The position numbers were made by a program, and so were the translations under genes. Of a stretch of DNA of 64,000 nucleotides, positions 53,918 to 62,664 are shown piece by piece. The DNA is from Altibacter lentus (lineage in GTDB: Bacteria > Bacteroidota > Bacteroidia > Flavobacteriales > Flavobacteriaceae), in assembly GCF_000746845.1 (NCBI RefSeq), contig NZ_KN050846.1:565394-629393 (forward strand). The letters run 5' to 3'. Within the stretch, counting starts at the first letter, position 1. Every line of letters starts with the position of its first letter. The notes under the pieces are model-generated. The model had not been told where the DNA came from, did no database searches, and was given only the letters and a program-made list of their open reading frames with translations.

Positions 53918-54804
53918 GATACAAGTACATCAAGGGTATGTTGAACAAGCTTGTGGATGGCTTCTTTGGGTTTACTGCTAAATTCCCCGTTGGGTCGGTT
54001 TGCCAAGATCGCATTCAAGGATATGGCACGGTGTCCCAGTAATTTTGACATACCATAGATTCCTGCTGTTTCCATCTCGAGGTTGGTGATCCTTCTTCCA
54101 CGATACTCAAACGCAGCGATCTTCTCATTAAGAGCTGGGTCCTGAAGTGGCAAACGAAGCACACGCCCTTGCGGTCCATAGAAGCCGACATTTGTAGTCG
54201 TGAATCCTTTTTGAATATTTTCTGAAGCAAATTTTGCCAAAAGTTCGGGGTCTGCATGCACAACATACGGGTGTGATTTATGAACGCTCCATTGTGTATG
54301 CTTCATAAAGGCTTCTGAAGCTTCCGAATCTAAGAATCTTGTGTTTCCGTAGAAATGTAATAAAGTGTCAAAACCCATTGCCAGTTCACTCACCAGCATA
54401 CTGTCAACAGCGATCTCCGGCTGCAGGGCCCCGGAAGTGCCTATGCGTATAATGTCCAAGACAGTGTGATCCTCTTTTACAGTACGCGATTCAAAATCAA
54501 TATTGACCAGCGCATCCAGCTCATTAAACACAATATCAATATTATCGGTCCCGATACCCGTTGAAAGGACTGAAATACGCTTCCCTTTATAGGTTCCCGT
54601 GTGTGTTTTGAATTCGCGGTGAAAGGCCTTTAGTTCGATGGTATCGAAATAGTCTGACACCAGATCGACCCGTTCCGGGTCTCCTACTACAATAACGGTA
54701 GTAGCCAGATCCTCCGGTTTTAAATTGAGGTGATAGATACTCCCATCGGGGTTCAGGATGAGTTCAGACTCTGCTATTCGTAAGCTACGGTTATCCTCCA
54801 ACAC
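53914..54804 (-). CDS. Nucleoside phosphorylase (PNP/UDP superfamily)
   Basis: The 296-residue protein has the nucleoside phosphorylase-I fold: VIVVGDPERVDLVSDYF near residue 34, STGIGTDNIDIVFNELDAL, IRIGTSGALQ, and the nucleoside-binding NLEMETAGIYGMSKLLGHR. That set most resembles uridine phosphorylase. It cleaves nucleosides with phosphate; the exact base is not readable. It overlaps the SUI1 gene by 14 bases and the PBP-like gene by four bases, so the genes are coupled. A role with the PBP-fold protein, as in MqnB-type salvage, is an idea only. Confidence 0.88.
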   Translation of the reverse strand: MLEDNRSLRIAESELILNPDGSIYHLNLKPEDLATTVIVVGDPERVDLVSDYFDTIELKAFHREFKTHTGTYKGKRISVLSTGIGTDNIDIVFNELDALVNIDFESRTVKEDHTVLDIIRIGTSGALQPEIAVDSMLVSELAMGFDTLLHFYGNTRFLDSEASEAFMKHTQWSVHKSHPYVVHADPELLAKFASENIQKGFTTTNVGFYGPQGRVLRLPLQDPALNEKIAAFEYRGRRITNLEMETAGIYGMSKLLGHRAISLNAILANRPNGEFSSKPKEAIHKLVQHTLDVLVS

Positions 54805-55117
54805 GTTTCGTTTTAAATCCTTTTTCCTGAAGGAAGGTCATGATCCTATCACGGTAATCACCTTGAATAATAATCTGTTCATTTTTAAAGCTGCCGCCAA
54901 CACTCAACAGTTGTTTGATCTCTTTCGCTAGTTGTTTGAAATCATGATCGGCGCCGGTATACCCTTCAATGATGGTAATGGGCTTACCTTTTCGTTTTTC
55001 ATATTTACAAATTAGAGGCTCATCCTGCAACCAAACAGTCGTTTCGGGCGCTTCTTCAGGAATTTCTGAAGGCTCGTGATCCGGAAATAATTGTTTTAGC
55101 TGATCTTTTAAATCCAT
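54791..55117 (-). CDS. SUI1/YciH-type translation initiation factor
   Basis: The 108-residue protein has an acidic N-terminal half and a SUI1 domain with the KRKGKPITIIEGYTG strand, the basic loop, LAKEIKQLLSVGGSFKNEQIIIQGDYRDRI and the C-terminal GFKTKRVGG. Bacterial YciH binds the 30S subunit near the IF3/eIF1 site and may tune start-site choice. The gene has a one-base overlap with the 2OG oxygenase gene upstream and overlaps the phosphorylase gene by 14 bases. Given the many TTG/GTG starts in this window, it is a notable gene. Confidence 0.9.
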   Translation of the reverse strand: MDLKDQLKQLFPDHEPSEIPEEAPETTVWLQDEPLICKYEKRKGKPITIIEGYTGADHDFKQLAKEIKQLLSVGGSFKNEQIIIQGDYRDRIMTFLQEKGFKTKRVGG

Positions 55118-56067
55118 TACTTTTTTATCAATCCTATTTCTACCAAACGTTGATGAAGGAACTCACCGGCAGTAATGTCATCATAGGCCTTTGGGTGTTG
55201 CTCATCAATACATTCGTCTAAACAATCCAACTTCATGTCGCTTCGGGGATGCATGAAGAAAGGGATCGAATATCTTGCCGTACCCCATTGGTCCCGGGGC
55301 GGATTCACCACCCGGTGTATAGTGGAACGTAACTTATTATTGGTATGCCGTTCTAGCATGTCGCCTACGTTGATCACCAGTTCATCTTCCTCCGGAATCG
55401 CATCGATCCATTCGCCATCCTTGCGAAGCACCTGCAATCCTCCCGTAGAGGCTCCCATCAACAACGTAATTAGATTGATATCCCCATGAGCACCTGCTCT
55501 AACTGCACCTTTAGGCTCTTCGGTGATGGGAGGGTAGTGGATAGGACGTAAGATGCTGTTCCCGTTGGTCGCCCAATGATCAAAATAATGTTCATCCAAT
55601 CCAATGTAGATCGCCAAGGCCCGCAACACATAGATACCCGTTTTTTCCAGCATGCGATAGGCTTCCATTCCGGTAGCGTTGAAGTTGGGTAGTTCACTTA
55701 CCACAACATTATCCGGATAGGCTTCAGGAAGGTTGGCATCTTCGGAAGCTTCCTGACCAAAATGCCAGAATTCTTTTAGATCACCTTCCTTTTTACCCTT
55801 GGCGTGTTCTTTTCCGAAGGAAACATAACCACGCTGACCCCCAAGACCTTCGATCTCATACTGTTCCTTTGTCTTGACGGGCAGCGCAAAGAAGGATTTT
55901 ACTTCTTTGTACAGGTTTTCAACCAGATCGTCGCTTAAAAAATGATTCTTCAAAGAAACAAATCCTATTTCTTCATAAGCACGACCAATTTCATTGACAA
56001 ATTTCTTTTTTCTATCGGGATCGCCAGAAATAAAATCGGCAAGATCTACGCTGGGTATATTATTCAT
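55117..56067 (-). CDS. 2-oxoglutarate/Fe(II)-dependent oxygenase, isopenicillin N synthase-like
   Basis: The 316-residue protein (ATG at 56067, MNNIPSVDLADFISGD; a longer frame to 56250 has no support) has the DIOX_N domain and the 2OG-FeII domain with the facial triad His and Asp of AHGDINLITLL and the distal His of STIHRVVNP, plus Arg in ARYSIPFFMHP for 2-oxoglutarate. The fold and size fit hydroxylases or cyclases of the IPNS/ACC-oxidase class. In flavobacteria such genes are widespread and have no assigned substrate. It heads the operon with SUI1, phosphorylase and PBP-like genes. Confidence 0.87.
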   Translation of the reverse strand: MNNIPSVDLADFISGDPDRKKKFVNEIGRAYEEIGFVSLKNHFLSDDLVENLYKEVKSFFALPVKTKEQYEIEGLGGQRGYVSFGKEHAKGKKEGDLKEFWHFGQEASEDANLPEAYPDNVVVSELPNFNATGMEAYRMLEKTGIYVLRALAIYIGLDEHYFDHWATNGNSILRPIHYPPITEEPKGAVRAGAHGDINLITLLMGASTGGLQVLRKDGEWIDAIPEEDELVINVGDMLERHTNNKLRSTIHRVVNPPRDQWGTARYSIPFFMHPRSDMKLDCLDECIDEQHPKAYDDITAGEFLHQRLVEIGLIKK

Positions 56068-56137
56068 AATACGTATAATTAACGGCACAAAGATACCAAA
56101 ATACAGGCGCATTTCCACACATAAAAAATCTACTTTA

Positions 56138-56171
56138 TTTCGTGGTCTCACTCGCTTTTTTTCTACTTTTG
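56138..56171 (+). promoter_or_regulatory. Predicted promoter of the E1 dehydrogenase gene
   Basis: TACTTTTG at 56164-56171 matches the -7 consensus TAnnTTTG exactly; TTTCG at 56138-56142 lies 21 bases upstream as a -33-like element. The ATG is 19 bases after the -7 box. Confidence 0.5.
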
Positions 56172-56190
56172 GAGTTTGTAACCCATACAC

Positions 56191-58197
56191 ATGAAAACTA
56201 AAACTGCAGCGCATACCCATTTCGATTTCACCAATCACGACCTCGACCATACAACTCTTATTTCCCTTTACAAAGCCATGCTAAAACCTCGTTTGATCGA
56301 GGAAAAGATGCTCATTTTACTTCGGCAAGGAAAGATATCCAAATGGTTCAGCGGGATTGGTCAGGAAGCTATTTCGGTAGGAGTTACTGCAGTGCTGGAC
56401 AAAGAGGAGTATATCCTTCCCATGCACCGCAATCTGGGTGTATTTACTTCACGGGATATCCCCTTATACCGGCTTTTCTCGCAATGGCAAGGTAAAGCAA
56501 ACGGTTTTACAAAAGGCAGAGACCGAAGTTTTCATTTTGGGACTCAAGAATTTAAAATTGTAGGTATGATCTCTCACTTGGGGCCCCAATTTGGAGTTGC
56601 CGACGGGATCGCATTGGGCAATAAACTTAAAAAGAATAATCAGGTATGTGCTGTCTTTACCGGGGAAGGGGGGACGAGTGAAGGGGACATCCATGAGGCC
56701 TTAAATGTGGCTTCGGTTTGGCAATTACCCGTTTTATTTTGTGTGGAGAATAACGGGTACGGCCTGTCAACGCCTACACGAGAGCAGTATTTTTGTGAGC
56801 ATATTGCCGATCGAGGGAAAGGATACGGCATGGAATCGCATATTATTGAAGGGAACAACATTATTGAAGTATATACAAAGCTTAAGACCATTGTGGAATG
56901 CATGCGCAAAGAACCGCGTCCTGTGCTCTTGGAGTTTAAGACCTTTAGGATGCGAGGCCATGAGGAGGCAAGCGGTACCAAATATGTACCTCAGGATCTA
57001 ATGGACCAATGGGCGGCAAAAGATCCGCTGGAGAACTATGCCGAATACTTGCGGAATGCCAACATTCTAACAGAAGAAGATGAAGTATCATTTAAATCGG
57101 AAATCGTACACGAGATCAATGAAAATCTGGACATTGCGTTTGATGAGGCTGAAATAAAAGCTGTTGAAAGCAACGAGTTAAATGACGTATATAAAGAATT
57201 TGTATATCAAGAGGTTAAAGAGAACAACGAGACCGAAGAATTGCGATTGATCGATGCGATCTCACAAGGTTTGAAACAATCTATGGAGCGCCATGACAAT
57301 CTGGTACTCATGGGACAGGACATTGCCGAATACGGAGGCGTTTTCAAGATCACTGAAGGTTTTGTGGAAGCCTTTGGCAAAGAGCGCGTGCGAAATACAC
57401 CTATTTGTGAATCGGCTATTGTATCGGCTGCCATGGGACTCTCTATCACAGGTTTTAAAGCCATGGTCGAAATGCAGTTCGCAGACTTCGTCACTTCAGG
57501 TTTCAATCCCATTATCAACTATCTGGCTAAATCGCATTATCGCTGGAATGAAAAGGCCGATGTTGTTATTCGTATGCCATGTGGTGCGGGAGTAGGCGCA
57601 GGCCCATTCCACAGTCAGACCAACGAGGCCTGGTTTACACATACCCCCGGACTTAAAGTAGTGTATCCGGCATTCCCATACGATGCGAAGGGGCTTTTGG
57701 CAACCAGCATTGAAGATCCCAATCCGGTGTTGTTCTTTGAACACAAGGCTTTATACCGAAGTGTTCGTCAACAGGTACCAACCAATTACTATACGTTGCC
57801 GCTTGGTAAAGCAGCCCTGTTGCAAGAAGGAGAAGATGTAACGGTGATTACCTATGGTGCAGGCGTGCACTGGGCGTTGGACACCTTAACACACCTTCCG
57901 GATGTGAAAGCAGACGTGCTCGATCTGCGCACACTGTTGCCTTTAGATACGGATGCCATATTTGCTTCCGTAAAGAAGACAGGTAAAGTGATCATCCTAC
58001 AGGAGGATTCTTTGTTTGGTGGAATTGCCTCAGATATTTCCGCCTTGATTTCTGAAAATTGCTTTCAGTATTTAGACGCACCCATAAAGCGAGTAGCCAG
58101 TTTGGAAACTCCCATCCCTTTTGCGAGTCAGTTGGAAGCTCAATACCTTCCGAAGGGCAAATTCAAACAACAATTACTGGATTTATTGCATTATTAA
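56191..58197 (+). CDS. Alpha-ketoacid dehydrogenase E1, alpha-beta fusion
   Basis: The 668-residue protein fuses E1-alpha (about 1-330) and E1-beta (about 345-668) of a TPP-dependent 2-oxoacid dehydrogenase. E1-alpha has the TPP/Mg motif GEGGTSEGDIHEALN...ENNGYG; GEG rather than GDG is the form known in branched-chain E1-alpha. E1-beta has MGQDIAEYGGVFKIT and a VEMQFADFVTSGFNPI strand, also of the branched-chain type. It probably decarboxylates branched-chain 2-oxoacids to feed iso-fatty-acid primers, or acts with an E2 elsewhere. No E2 or E3 gene is in the window. Such alpha-beta fusions are common in Bacteroidota. Confidence 0.93.
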   Translation: MKTKTAAHTHFDFTNHDLDHTTLISLYKAMLKPRLIEEKMLILLRQGKISKWFSGIGQEAISVGVTAVLDKEEYILPMHRNLGVFTSRDIPLYRLFSQWQGKANGFTKGRDRSFHFGTQEFKIVGMISHLGPQFGVADGIALGNKLKKNNQVCAVFTGEGGTSEGDIHEALNVASVWQLPVLFCVENNGYGLSTPTREQYFCEHIADRGKGYGMESHIIEGNNIIEVYTKLKTIVECMRKEPRPVLLEFKTFRMRGHEEASGTKYVPQDLMDQWAAKDPLENYAEYLRNANILTEEDEVSFKSEIVHEINENLDIAFDEAEIKAVESNELNDVYKEFVYQEVKENNETEELRLIDAISQGLKQSMERHDNLVLMGQDIAEYGGVFKITEGFVEAFGKERVRNTPICESAIVSAAMGLSITGFKAMVEMQFADFVTSGFNPIINYLAKSHYRWNEKADVVIRMPCGAGVGAGPFHSQTNEAWFTHTPGLKVVYPAFPYDAKGLLATSIEDPNPVLFFEHKALYRSVRQQVPTNYYTLPLGKAALLQEGEDVTVITYGAGVHWALDTLTHLPDVKADVLDLRTLLPLDTDAIFASVKKTGKVIILQEDSLFGGIASDISALISENCFQYLDAPIKRVASLETPIPFASQLEAQYLPKGKFKQQLLDLLHY

Positions 58198-58294
58198 TAT
58201 TTTAACATTTGCTGTTAAACTTTAAACAAAGATTCTTCACCAGATCATTTGTTGCGTACCTTAGTATCATACTAATCATTAAAATCACAAAATT

Positions 58295-58456
58295 ATGGTA
58301 CGCTGGATTATTATCTTTTTAGTCATTGCACTTATTGCAGCCGTTTTTGGATTTGGAGGTATTGCCGAAGGTGCAGCCGACATCGCCAAGATCATTTTTT
58401 ACATCTTTATTGTCTTGTTGGTAATCTCATTACTCTCAAGGTTGTTTAGAAGATAA
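58295..58456 (+). CDS. DUF1328 (YtjA) small membrane protein
   Basis: The 53-residue protein reads [20 protein letters not shown], then [19 protein letters not shown] and LLSRLFRR, the two-helix hairpin and GIA-x-GAADIAK motif of DUF1328. Its function is unknown. The ATG follows an A/T-rich leader. The lipocalin-like gene begins 31 bases later. Confidence 0.92.
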   Translation: MVRWIIIFLVIALIAAVFGFGGIAEGAADIAKIIFYIFIVLLVISLLSRLFRR

Positions 58457-58487
58457 AAACATTTAACCTAACATAAACCTATAACAC

Positions 58488-58967
58488 ATGAGAAAAATAC
58501 TCGTATTGGCTGTAATTGCAGCCGTAGCATTTGCATGCGGAACACCCAAGACCGTTCAAGAATCCCGAAAAGTAATAAAAGGGTATTGGTCATTGGACGA
58601 AATTTCATACAACAAGTCTGGAACCTTTAATGTTACCCTTTTTAGTGATACGTCTAAGGAATGCTTTGAGGGCAGCACCTGGCGATTTATCCCAAACAAC
58701 AATACCGGGGTTTATACAATAAACAACGGTAACTGTCCTACGGGAGATCGAAATTTTATTTTCGATATCCAGGAGATGGATCCTAGTTCCGGCTTATATG
58801 ATTTTTTACTGAAGCCAACCAATGACAAAGGTAAATCTGAGAACAGTGTAGGATTCCGAGTGCGATTGTCTCAATTGAACGAATCTTCTATGAAATGGGA
58901 GCAAACAGTTTCACTGGACGGAGAGCCTTTCAAAATATATATGAACTTTTCTAAAATCGAAGAATAA
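58488..58967 (+). CDS. Lipocalin-like lipoprotein
   Basis: The 159-residue product starts MRKILVLAVIAAVAFAC, a lipoprotein signal with Cys17, followed by a lipocalin-like beta-barrel: GYWSLDEISY near 32, ECFEGSTWRFIPNNNTGVY, and a final VSLDGEPFKIYMNFSKIE strand. The Bacteroidota lipocalin_5-like families have unknown ligands. It abuts the OmpA-type gene downstream (one base between stop and start), and is probably co-transcribed with the DUF1328 gene. Confidence 0.85.
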   Translation: MRKILVLAVIAAVAFACGTPKTVQESRKVIKGYWSLDEISYNKSGTFNVTLFSDTSKECFEGSTWRFIPNNNTGVYTINNGNCPTGDRNFIFDIQEMDPSSGLYDFLLKPTNDKGKSENSVGFRVRLSQLNESSMKWEQTVSLDGEPFKIYMNFSKIEE

Positions 58968-58968
58968 C

Positions 58969-59679
58969 ATGAAAACAAGAATGAAACAAGTAGCAACTAT
59001 GCTTGCAGCGATCGTATTACTTATTGGTATGTCAAGCTGTGAAGCCACCAGAAATGCAAACAACAAACAAAAAGGTGCCGTGATCGGTGCTGCAGGTGGA
59101 GCCATATTAGGTGCCATCATTGGTAACAATGTTGGAAAAGGTGGTAATGGAGAACTCGGTGCCGTTGTTGGAGGAGTTGTTGGAGGTACCGCAGGTGTCC
59201 TTATTGGTGCCAAGATGGACAAACAGGCTAAGGAGATCGAAAATGAGATCCCGGGCGCTCAGGTAGAACGCGTGGACGATGGTATCGTTGTCACTTTCGA
59301 TGAGAACAGTGGTGTTTATTTTGATACGAACAAATATAATATCAACGCAGCTTCGCAGGCTACTTTGGATAAATTGACCGGCATCCTTCGCGAATATCCT
59401 GATACGAATGTACTGGTCGTTGGCCACACAGATAGTGTGGGGGCAGATGAGTACAACATGAAGTTATCGGAACAGAGAGCGTATGCCGTAACCAATTATT
59501 TTACTCAAACAAAAGGTTTAAGCGCAAGTCGTTTTACTACCAACTGGTATGGCGAGCAAGCACCTGTAGCGGATAATAGTACCGCCGAAGGGCGTGCAAA
59601 GAACCGACGTGTGAATATTGTGATCGTTCCTAACGAGAAAATGAAGCAAGAAGCTCAAAATGAAGCACAAGGCAATTAA
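58969..59679 (+). CDS. OmpA-family lipoprotein with glycine zipper
   Basis: The 236-residue product has a lipoprotein signal (LLIGMSSC), a glycine-zipper region with GAVIGAAGGAILGAIIG and a further VVGGVVGG repeat, and an OmpA C-terminal domain (DTNKYNINAASQATL, VVGHTDSVGADEYNM, KNRRVNIVIVP) that binds diaminopimelate of peptidoglycan. It likely sits in the outer membrane as a YiaD-like protein. It starts one base after the lipocalin gene stop and ends before a terminator. Confidence 0.92.
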   Translation: MKTRMKQVATMLAAIVLLIGMSSCEATRNANNKQKGAVIGAAGGAILGAIIGNNVGKGGNGELGAVVGGVVGGTAGVLIGAKMDKQAKEIENEIPGAQVERVDDGIVVTFDENSGVYFDTNKYNINAASQATLDKLTGILREYPDTNVLVVGHTDSVGADEYNMKLSEQRAYAVTNYFTQTKGLSASRFTTNWYGEQAPVADNSTAEGRAKNRRVNIVIVPNEKMKQEAQNEAQGN

Positions 59680-59699
59680 CCTTTAACTTCTGTAAAAAT

Positions 59700-59736
59700 A
59701 AATCCCATATACAACAGTGTATGGGATTTTTTTATG
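59700..59736 (+). terminator. Intrinsic terminator after the OmpA-like gene
   Basis: Stem AAATCCCATA/TATGGGATTT around a short inner stem and loop, followed by T7. It separates the small envelope genes from the biosynthetic cluster. Confidence 0.85.
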
Positions 59737-59762
59737 CCGAAAAAAACACCGTTCTTTAAGTA

Positions 59763-60887
59763 ATGGCTCACAACACAACTTGGGAAATACTCATTATTGG
59801 TGGAGGATTGGCGGGACTTACCGCAGCCTTACATTTATCCCGTGCGGGATGCCGTGTGCTAATTATTGAGAAATATACCTATCCGCATCATAAGGTCTGC
59901 GGCGAATATGTTTCTAATGAGGTATTGCCTTATCTTAATCATTTAGGCATCCACCCGTTTGCCATAGGTGCAAGGTCGATCACAACATTTCAAGTAAGTA
60001 CAAAAACCGGAAAGACATTAAAGGTGGAATTACCTCAAGGGGGTTTTGGAATAAGCCGCTTTGCTTTTGATGACTTGCTCTACAAACATGTACGGCAGCA
60101 GGCGACCGTTGTGTTCGATACTGTCGATCAAGTAACCTTTGCAGGCAGCACCTTTGTGGTAGCTACCCAAAAGGGCGACACCTATCAGGCATCGTTTGTG
60201 TTAGGTGCCTTTGGAAAGAGATCCAATATAGACGGTGTTTTAGGTCGCTCATTCATAAAGCAAAAATCTCCTTGGTTAGCGGTAAAAGCACATTACACTT
60301 ATACGTTTCCTGAAGACACCGTCGCATTGCACAATTTTGAAGGCGGGTATTGCGGTCTTTCCAAAACCGAAACGAATGCGGTGAACGCTTGTTATATTAC
60401 TACATTCCGGTCGTTCAAACGCTTCAGAACCATCCCGGATTTTCAGAAAGAGGTCATATCGAAGAATCCGCATATGAAGCATTTCTTTTCGGAAGCCGAA
60501 GCCCTGTTTGATAAACCCCTTGCTATTAGCCAGATCTCCTTTGAGTCCAAAAGACCTGTTGAGGATCATATTTTTATGATAGGGGACAGTGCGGGGTTGA
60601 TCCATCCCCTGTGTGGCAACGGAATGGCCATGGCAATTCACGCAGCAAAGATTTTTTCGGAGCTATATCTCGATTTCGCACAAAAGGGACTCCGCGATAG
60701 AACTGTATTGGAAAAAGCTTACACAACAGCATGGCAGTCAGCCTTTTTAAAACGCCTTCAAACCGGGCGACGGGTACAGTCGCTATTGCTGCAACCCGTA
60801 TTGAGTGACTTGGGTTACAAGGTAGCGACGGCCTTTCCAAGAATGGTGCCCGCACTCATTCGGCAAACACATGGTAAACCTTTCTAA
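59763..60887 (+). CDS. Geranylgeranyl-reductase-like FAD oxidoreductase (PKS cluster)
   Basis: The 374-residue protein has ILIIGGGLAGLTAALHLSRAG near the start, HHKVCGEYVSNEVLPYL (the GGR-type cluster) and the second FAD motif FMIGDSAGLIHPLCGNGMAMAIH near 275-298. That set is the geranylgeranyl reductase / aromatic-ring hydroxylase superfamily. In polyketide clusters such enzymes reduce double bonds or hydroxylate the product. It is the first gene of the cluster after a terminator; the methyltransferase gene begins at the next base after its stop. Confidence 0.88.
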   Translation: MAHNTTWEILIIGGGLAGLTAALHLSRAGCRVLIIEKYTYPHHKVCGEYVSNEVLPYLNHLGIHPFAIGARSITTFQVSTKTGKTLKVELPQGGFGISRFAFDDLLYKHVRQQATVVFDTVDQVTFAGSTFVVATQKGDTYQASFVLGAFGKRSNIDGVLGRSFIKQKSPWLAVKAHYTYTFPEDTVALHNFEGGYCGLSKTETNAVNACYITTFRSFKRFRTIPDFQKEVISKNPHMKHFFSEAEALFDKPLAISQISFESKRPVEDHIFMIGDSAGLIHPLCGNGMAMAIHAAKIFSELYLDFAQKGLRDRTVLEKAYTTAWQSAFLKRLQTGRRVQSLLLQPVLSDLGYKVATAFPRMVPALIRQTHGKPF

Positions 60888-61607
60888 ATGGTAACATACA
60901 GCTCTAAATATCGATCCACGGAACCGGAGATCATGGACAGCTTCGAACTACAAGGGGAGGAAATGAAGCTCTTATTGACCGATCTCAAGATTATCAATAG
61001 TTATTTGGGCGGAACTTCGGTTACTTTGGATGGTCTAAAAGTATTATTGCGCTCACATACCAAGGATGGTCCTATCACGATCGTAGACATGGGTTGTGGT
61101 GACGGGGAAATCCTTCGAAAGTGCGCAGATTTAGCTGAAGCGAACGGCTATCACTTCCAACTAATTGGTGTGGATGCCAATCATCACATCCTGGAAGAAG
61201 CAAAAATACGCTCCAGTGGGTACCCTTCCATCACGTTTCGGGAATTGGATGTCTTTTCCGAAGCCATGCAAGAGATCGACTGTGATATCGTCTTGTGTAC
61301 TTTATTCTTACATCACTTTGGACGAAACGATATTTTAAAGCTATTGAGTATTTGTTTGCACAACGCGAAAGTTGGCGTGATCATTAACGACTTACACCGC
61401 AGCAGGTGGGCTTTTTGGCTGTTTGGTATATTCAGTAAAATATTTATCAATACCCGTACGGCGCAACATGACGGATTGGTTTCCATTGCGCGGGGTTTCA
61501 AAAGAAGTGATATAAAGAACATGCAAAAACACTTCCCAAATACAGAACAACGACTTCGCTGGAAATGGGCGTTTCGCTATCAATGGATCATTAAAACAAA
61601 CAAATGA
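60888..61607 (+). CDS. SAM-dependent methyltransferase (PKS cluster)
   Basis: The 239-residue protein has the SAM-binding motif VDMGCGDGEILRKCADLA near 67-84 and an acidic GVDANH at the end of strand 2, in a UbiE/COQ5-like class I fold. It likely methylates an oxygen or carbon on the polyketide product. It abuts the FAD oxidoreductase and overlaps the type III PKS gene by four bases, so all three are coupled. The N-terminal 60 residues have no clear family match. Confidence 0.87.
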   Translation: MVTYSSKYRSTEPEIMDSFELQGEEMKLLLTDLKIINSYLGGTSVTLDGLKVLLRSHTKDGPITIVDMGCGDGEILRKCADLAEANGYHFQLIGVDANHHILEEAKIRSSGYPSITFRELDVFSEAMQEIDCDIVLCTLFLHHFGRNDILKLLSICLHNAKVGVIINDLHRSRWAFWLFGIFSKIFINTRTAQHDGLVSIARGFKRSDIKNMQKHFPNTEQRLRWKWAFRYQWIIKTNK

Positions 61608-62656
61608 GTGTAAAGATTACAACCGTTGCCAAACAATTACCGCCTTATAGCCGTGAGACCCGGAAAATACTTCCATTTGTCGAAGCTTGGCTGGAGGGAC
61701 AGGACGCTCGTTTTAAGCGCAAGGTAATCAAGATTTTTGAAGGAGCCGGAGTTGACAGACGGTATTCCATTATGGATGCCCACGAGGTTTTTGATGCCAC
61801 TTCTTTTGAAGCGCGCAACGACATCTATGTGAGGGAAGTGCGGAAACTGGGCAAACAGTCTTTGGAAAAGGCGCTGCAAAAAGCAGCGTGGAAACCAACC
61901 GATATCGACTTTCTTATTACGGTAAGTTGTACCGGGATTATGATCCCGTCAGTAGATGCTTACCTCATCAATGACCTGAAGATGCGACAAGATGTCGTCC
62001 GCCTCCCCGTCACCGAAATGGGCTGTGCGGCCGGTGTCTCGGGTGTCATCTACGCAAACAACTTCTTAAAGGCTAATCCGGGAAAAAGAGCGGCAGTTAT
62101 CGCCATCGAATCGCCCACCGCCACGTTCCAACTCAATGACTACTCCATGGTGAATATCATAAGTGCGGCTATCTTTGGTGACGGAGCAGCATGTGTCCTT
62201 TTGTCTTCCAATGAGAATGATACAGGACCCAAGATCCTTGATGACGAAATGTATCATTTTTATGATGCAACCGCTATGATGGGATTCAAATTGGTAAATA
62301 CAGGCCTGCAAATGATCCTGAACAAGTCAGTCCCAGAAACCATTGCCAAGCATTTCCCTAAGATCGTACATCCCTTTCTGGCCAAGAACAAAAGATCTAT
62401 AGAAGAAGTGGAACACCTCATCTTTCATCCCGGGGGAAGAAAGATCGTGGAAACCGTGGAAGACCTTTTTGGAAGTCTGGGTAAAAACATTGAGGATACA
62501 AAAGAAGTTCTTACCTTGTATGGAAATATGAGCAGTGCCACGGTTTTATATGTACTGGAACGGTTTATGGATCGCGATATACTATCTGGTGAACTAGGTC
62601 TCATGTTAAGTTTTGGACCCGGTTTCTCGGCACAACGTGTATTGCTTGAGTTTTGA
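61604..62656 (+). CDS. Type III polyketide synthase (chalcone synthase-like)
   Basis: The 350-residue protein has the catalytic triad in place: Cys141 in EMGCAAGVSG, His275 in IFHPGGRKI and Asn308 in YGNMSSATVL. It extends a starter with malonyl-CoA without an ACP and cyclises it to pyrones, resorcinols or phenols. The early SCTGIMIPSVDAYLI segment also matches. The gene overlaps its neighbours by four bases upstream and is followed by the SDR gene after eight bases. The starter and product cannot be read from the sequence. Confidence 0.94.
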   Translation: MSVKITTVAKQLPPYSRETRKILPFVEAWLEGQDARFKRKVIKIFEGAGVDRRYSIMDAHEVFDATSFEARNDIYVREVRKLGKQSLEKALQKAAWKPTDIDFLITVSCTGIMIPSVDAYLINDLKMRQDVVRLPVTEMGCAAGVSGVIYANNFLKANPGKRAAVIAIESPTATFQLNDYSMVNIISAAIFGDGAACVLLSSNENDTGPKILDDEMYHFYDATAMMGFKLVNTGLQMILNKSVPETIAKHFPKIVHPFLAKNKRSIEEVEHLIFHPGGRKIVETVEDLFGSLGKNIEDTKEVLTLYGNMSSATVLYVLERFMDRDILSGELGLMLSFGPGFSAQRVLLEF

Positions 62657-62664
62657 CGAAAGGT

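Noticed and set aside
53063-54804. Calling the phosphorylase and PBP-fold pair MqnB and MqnA/D
   Set aside because: Motifs match uridine-phosphorylase-like and SsuA/NMT1-like proteins better, and no other futalosine gene is present.
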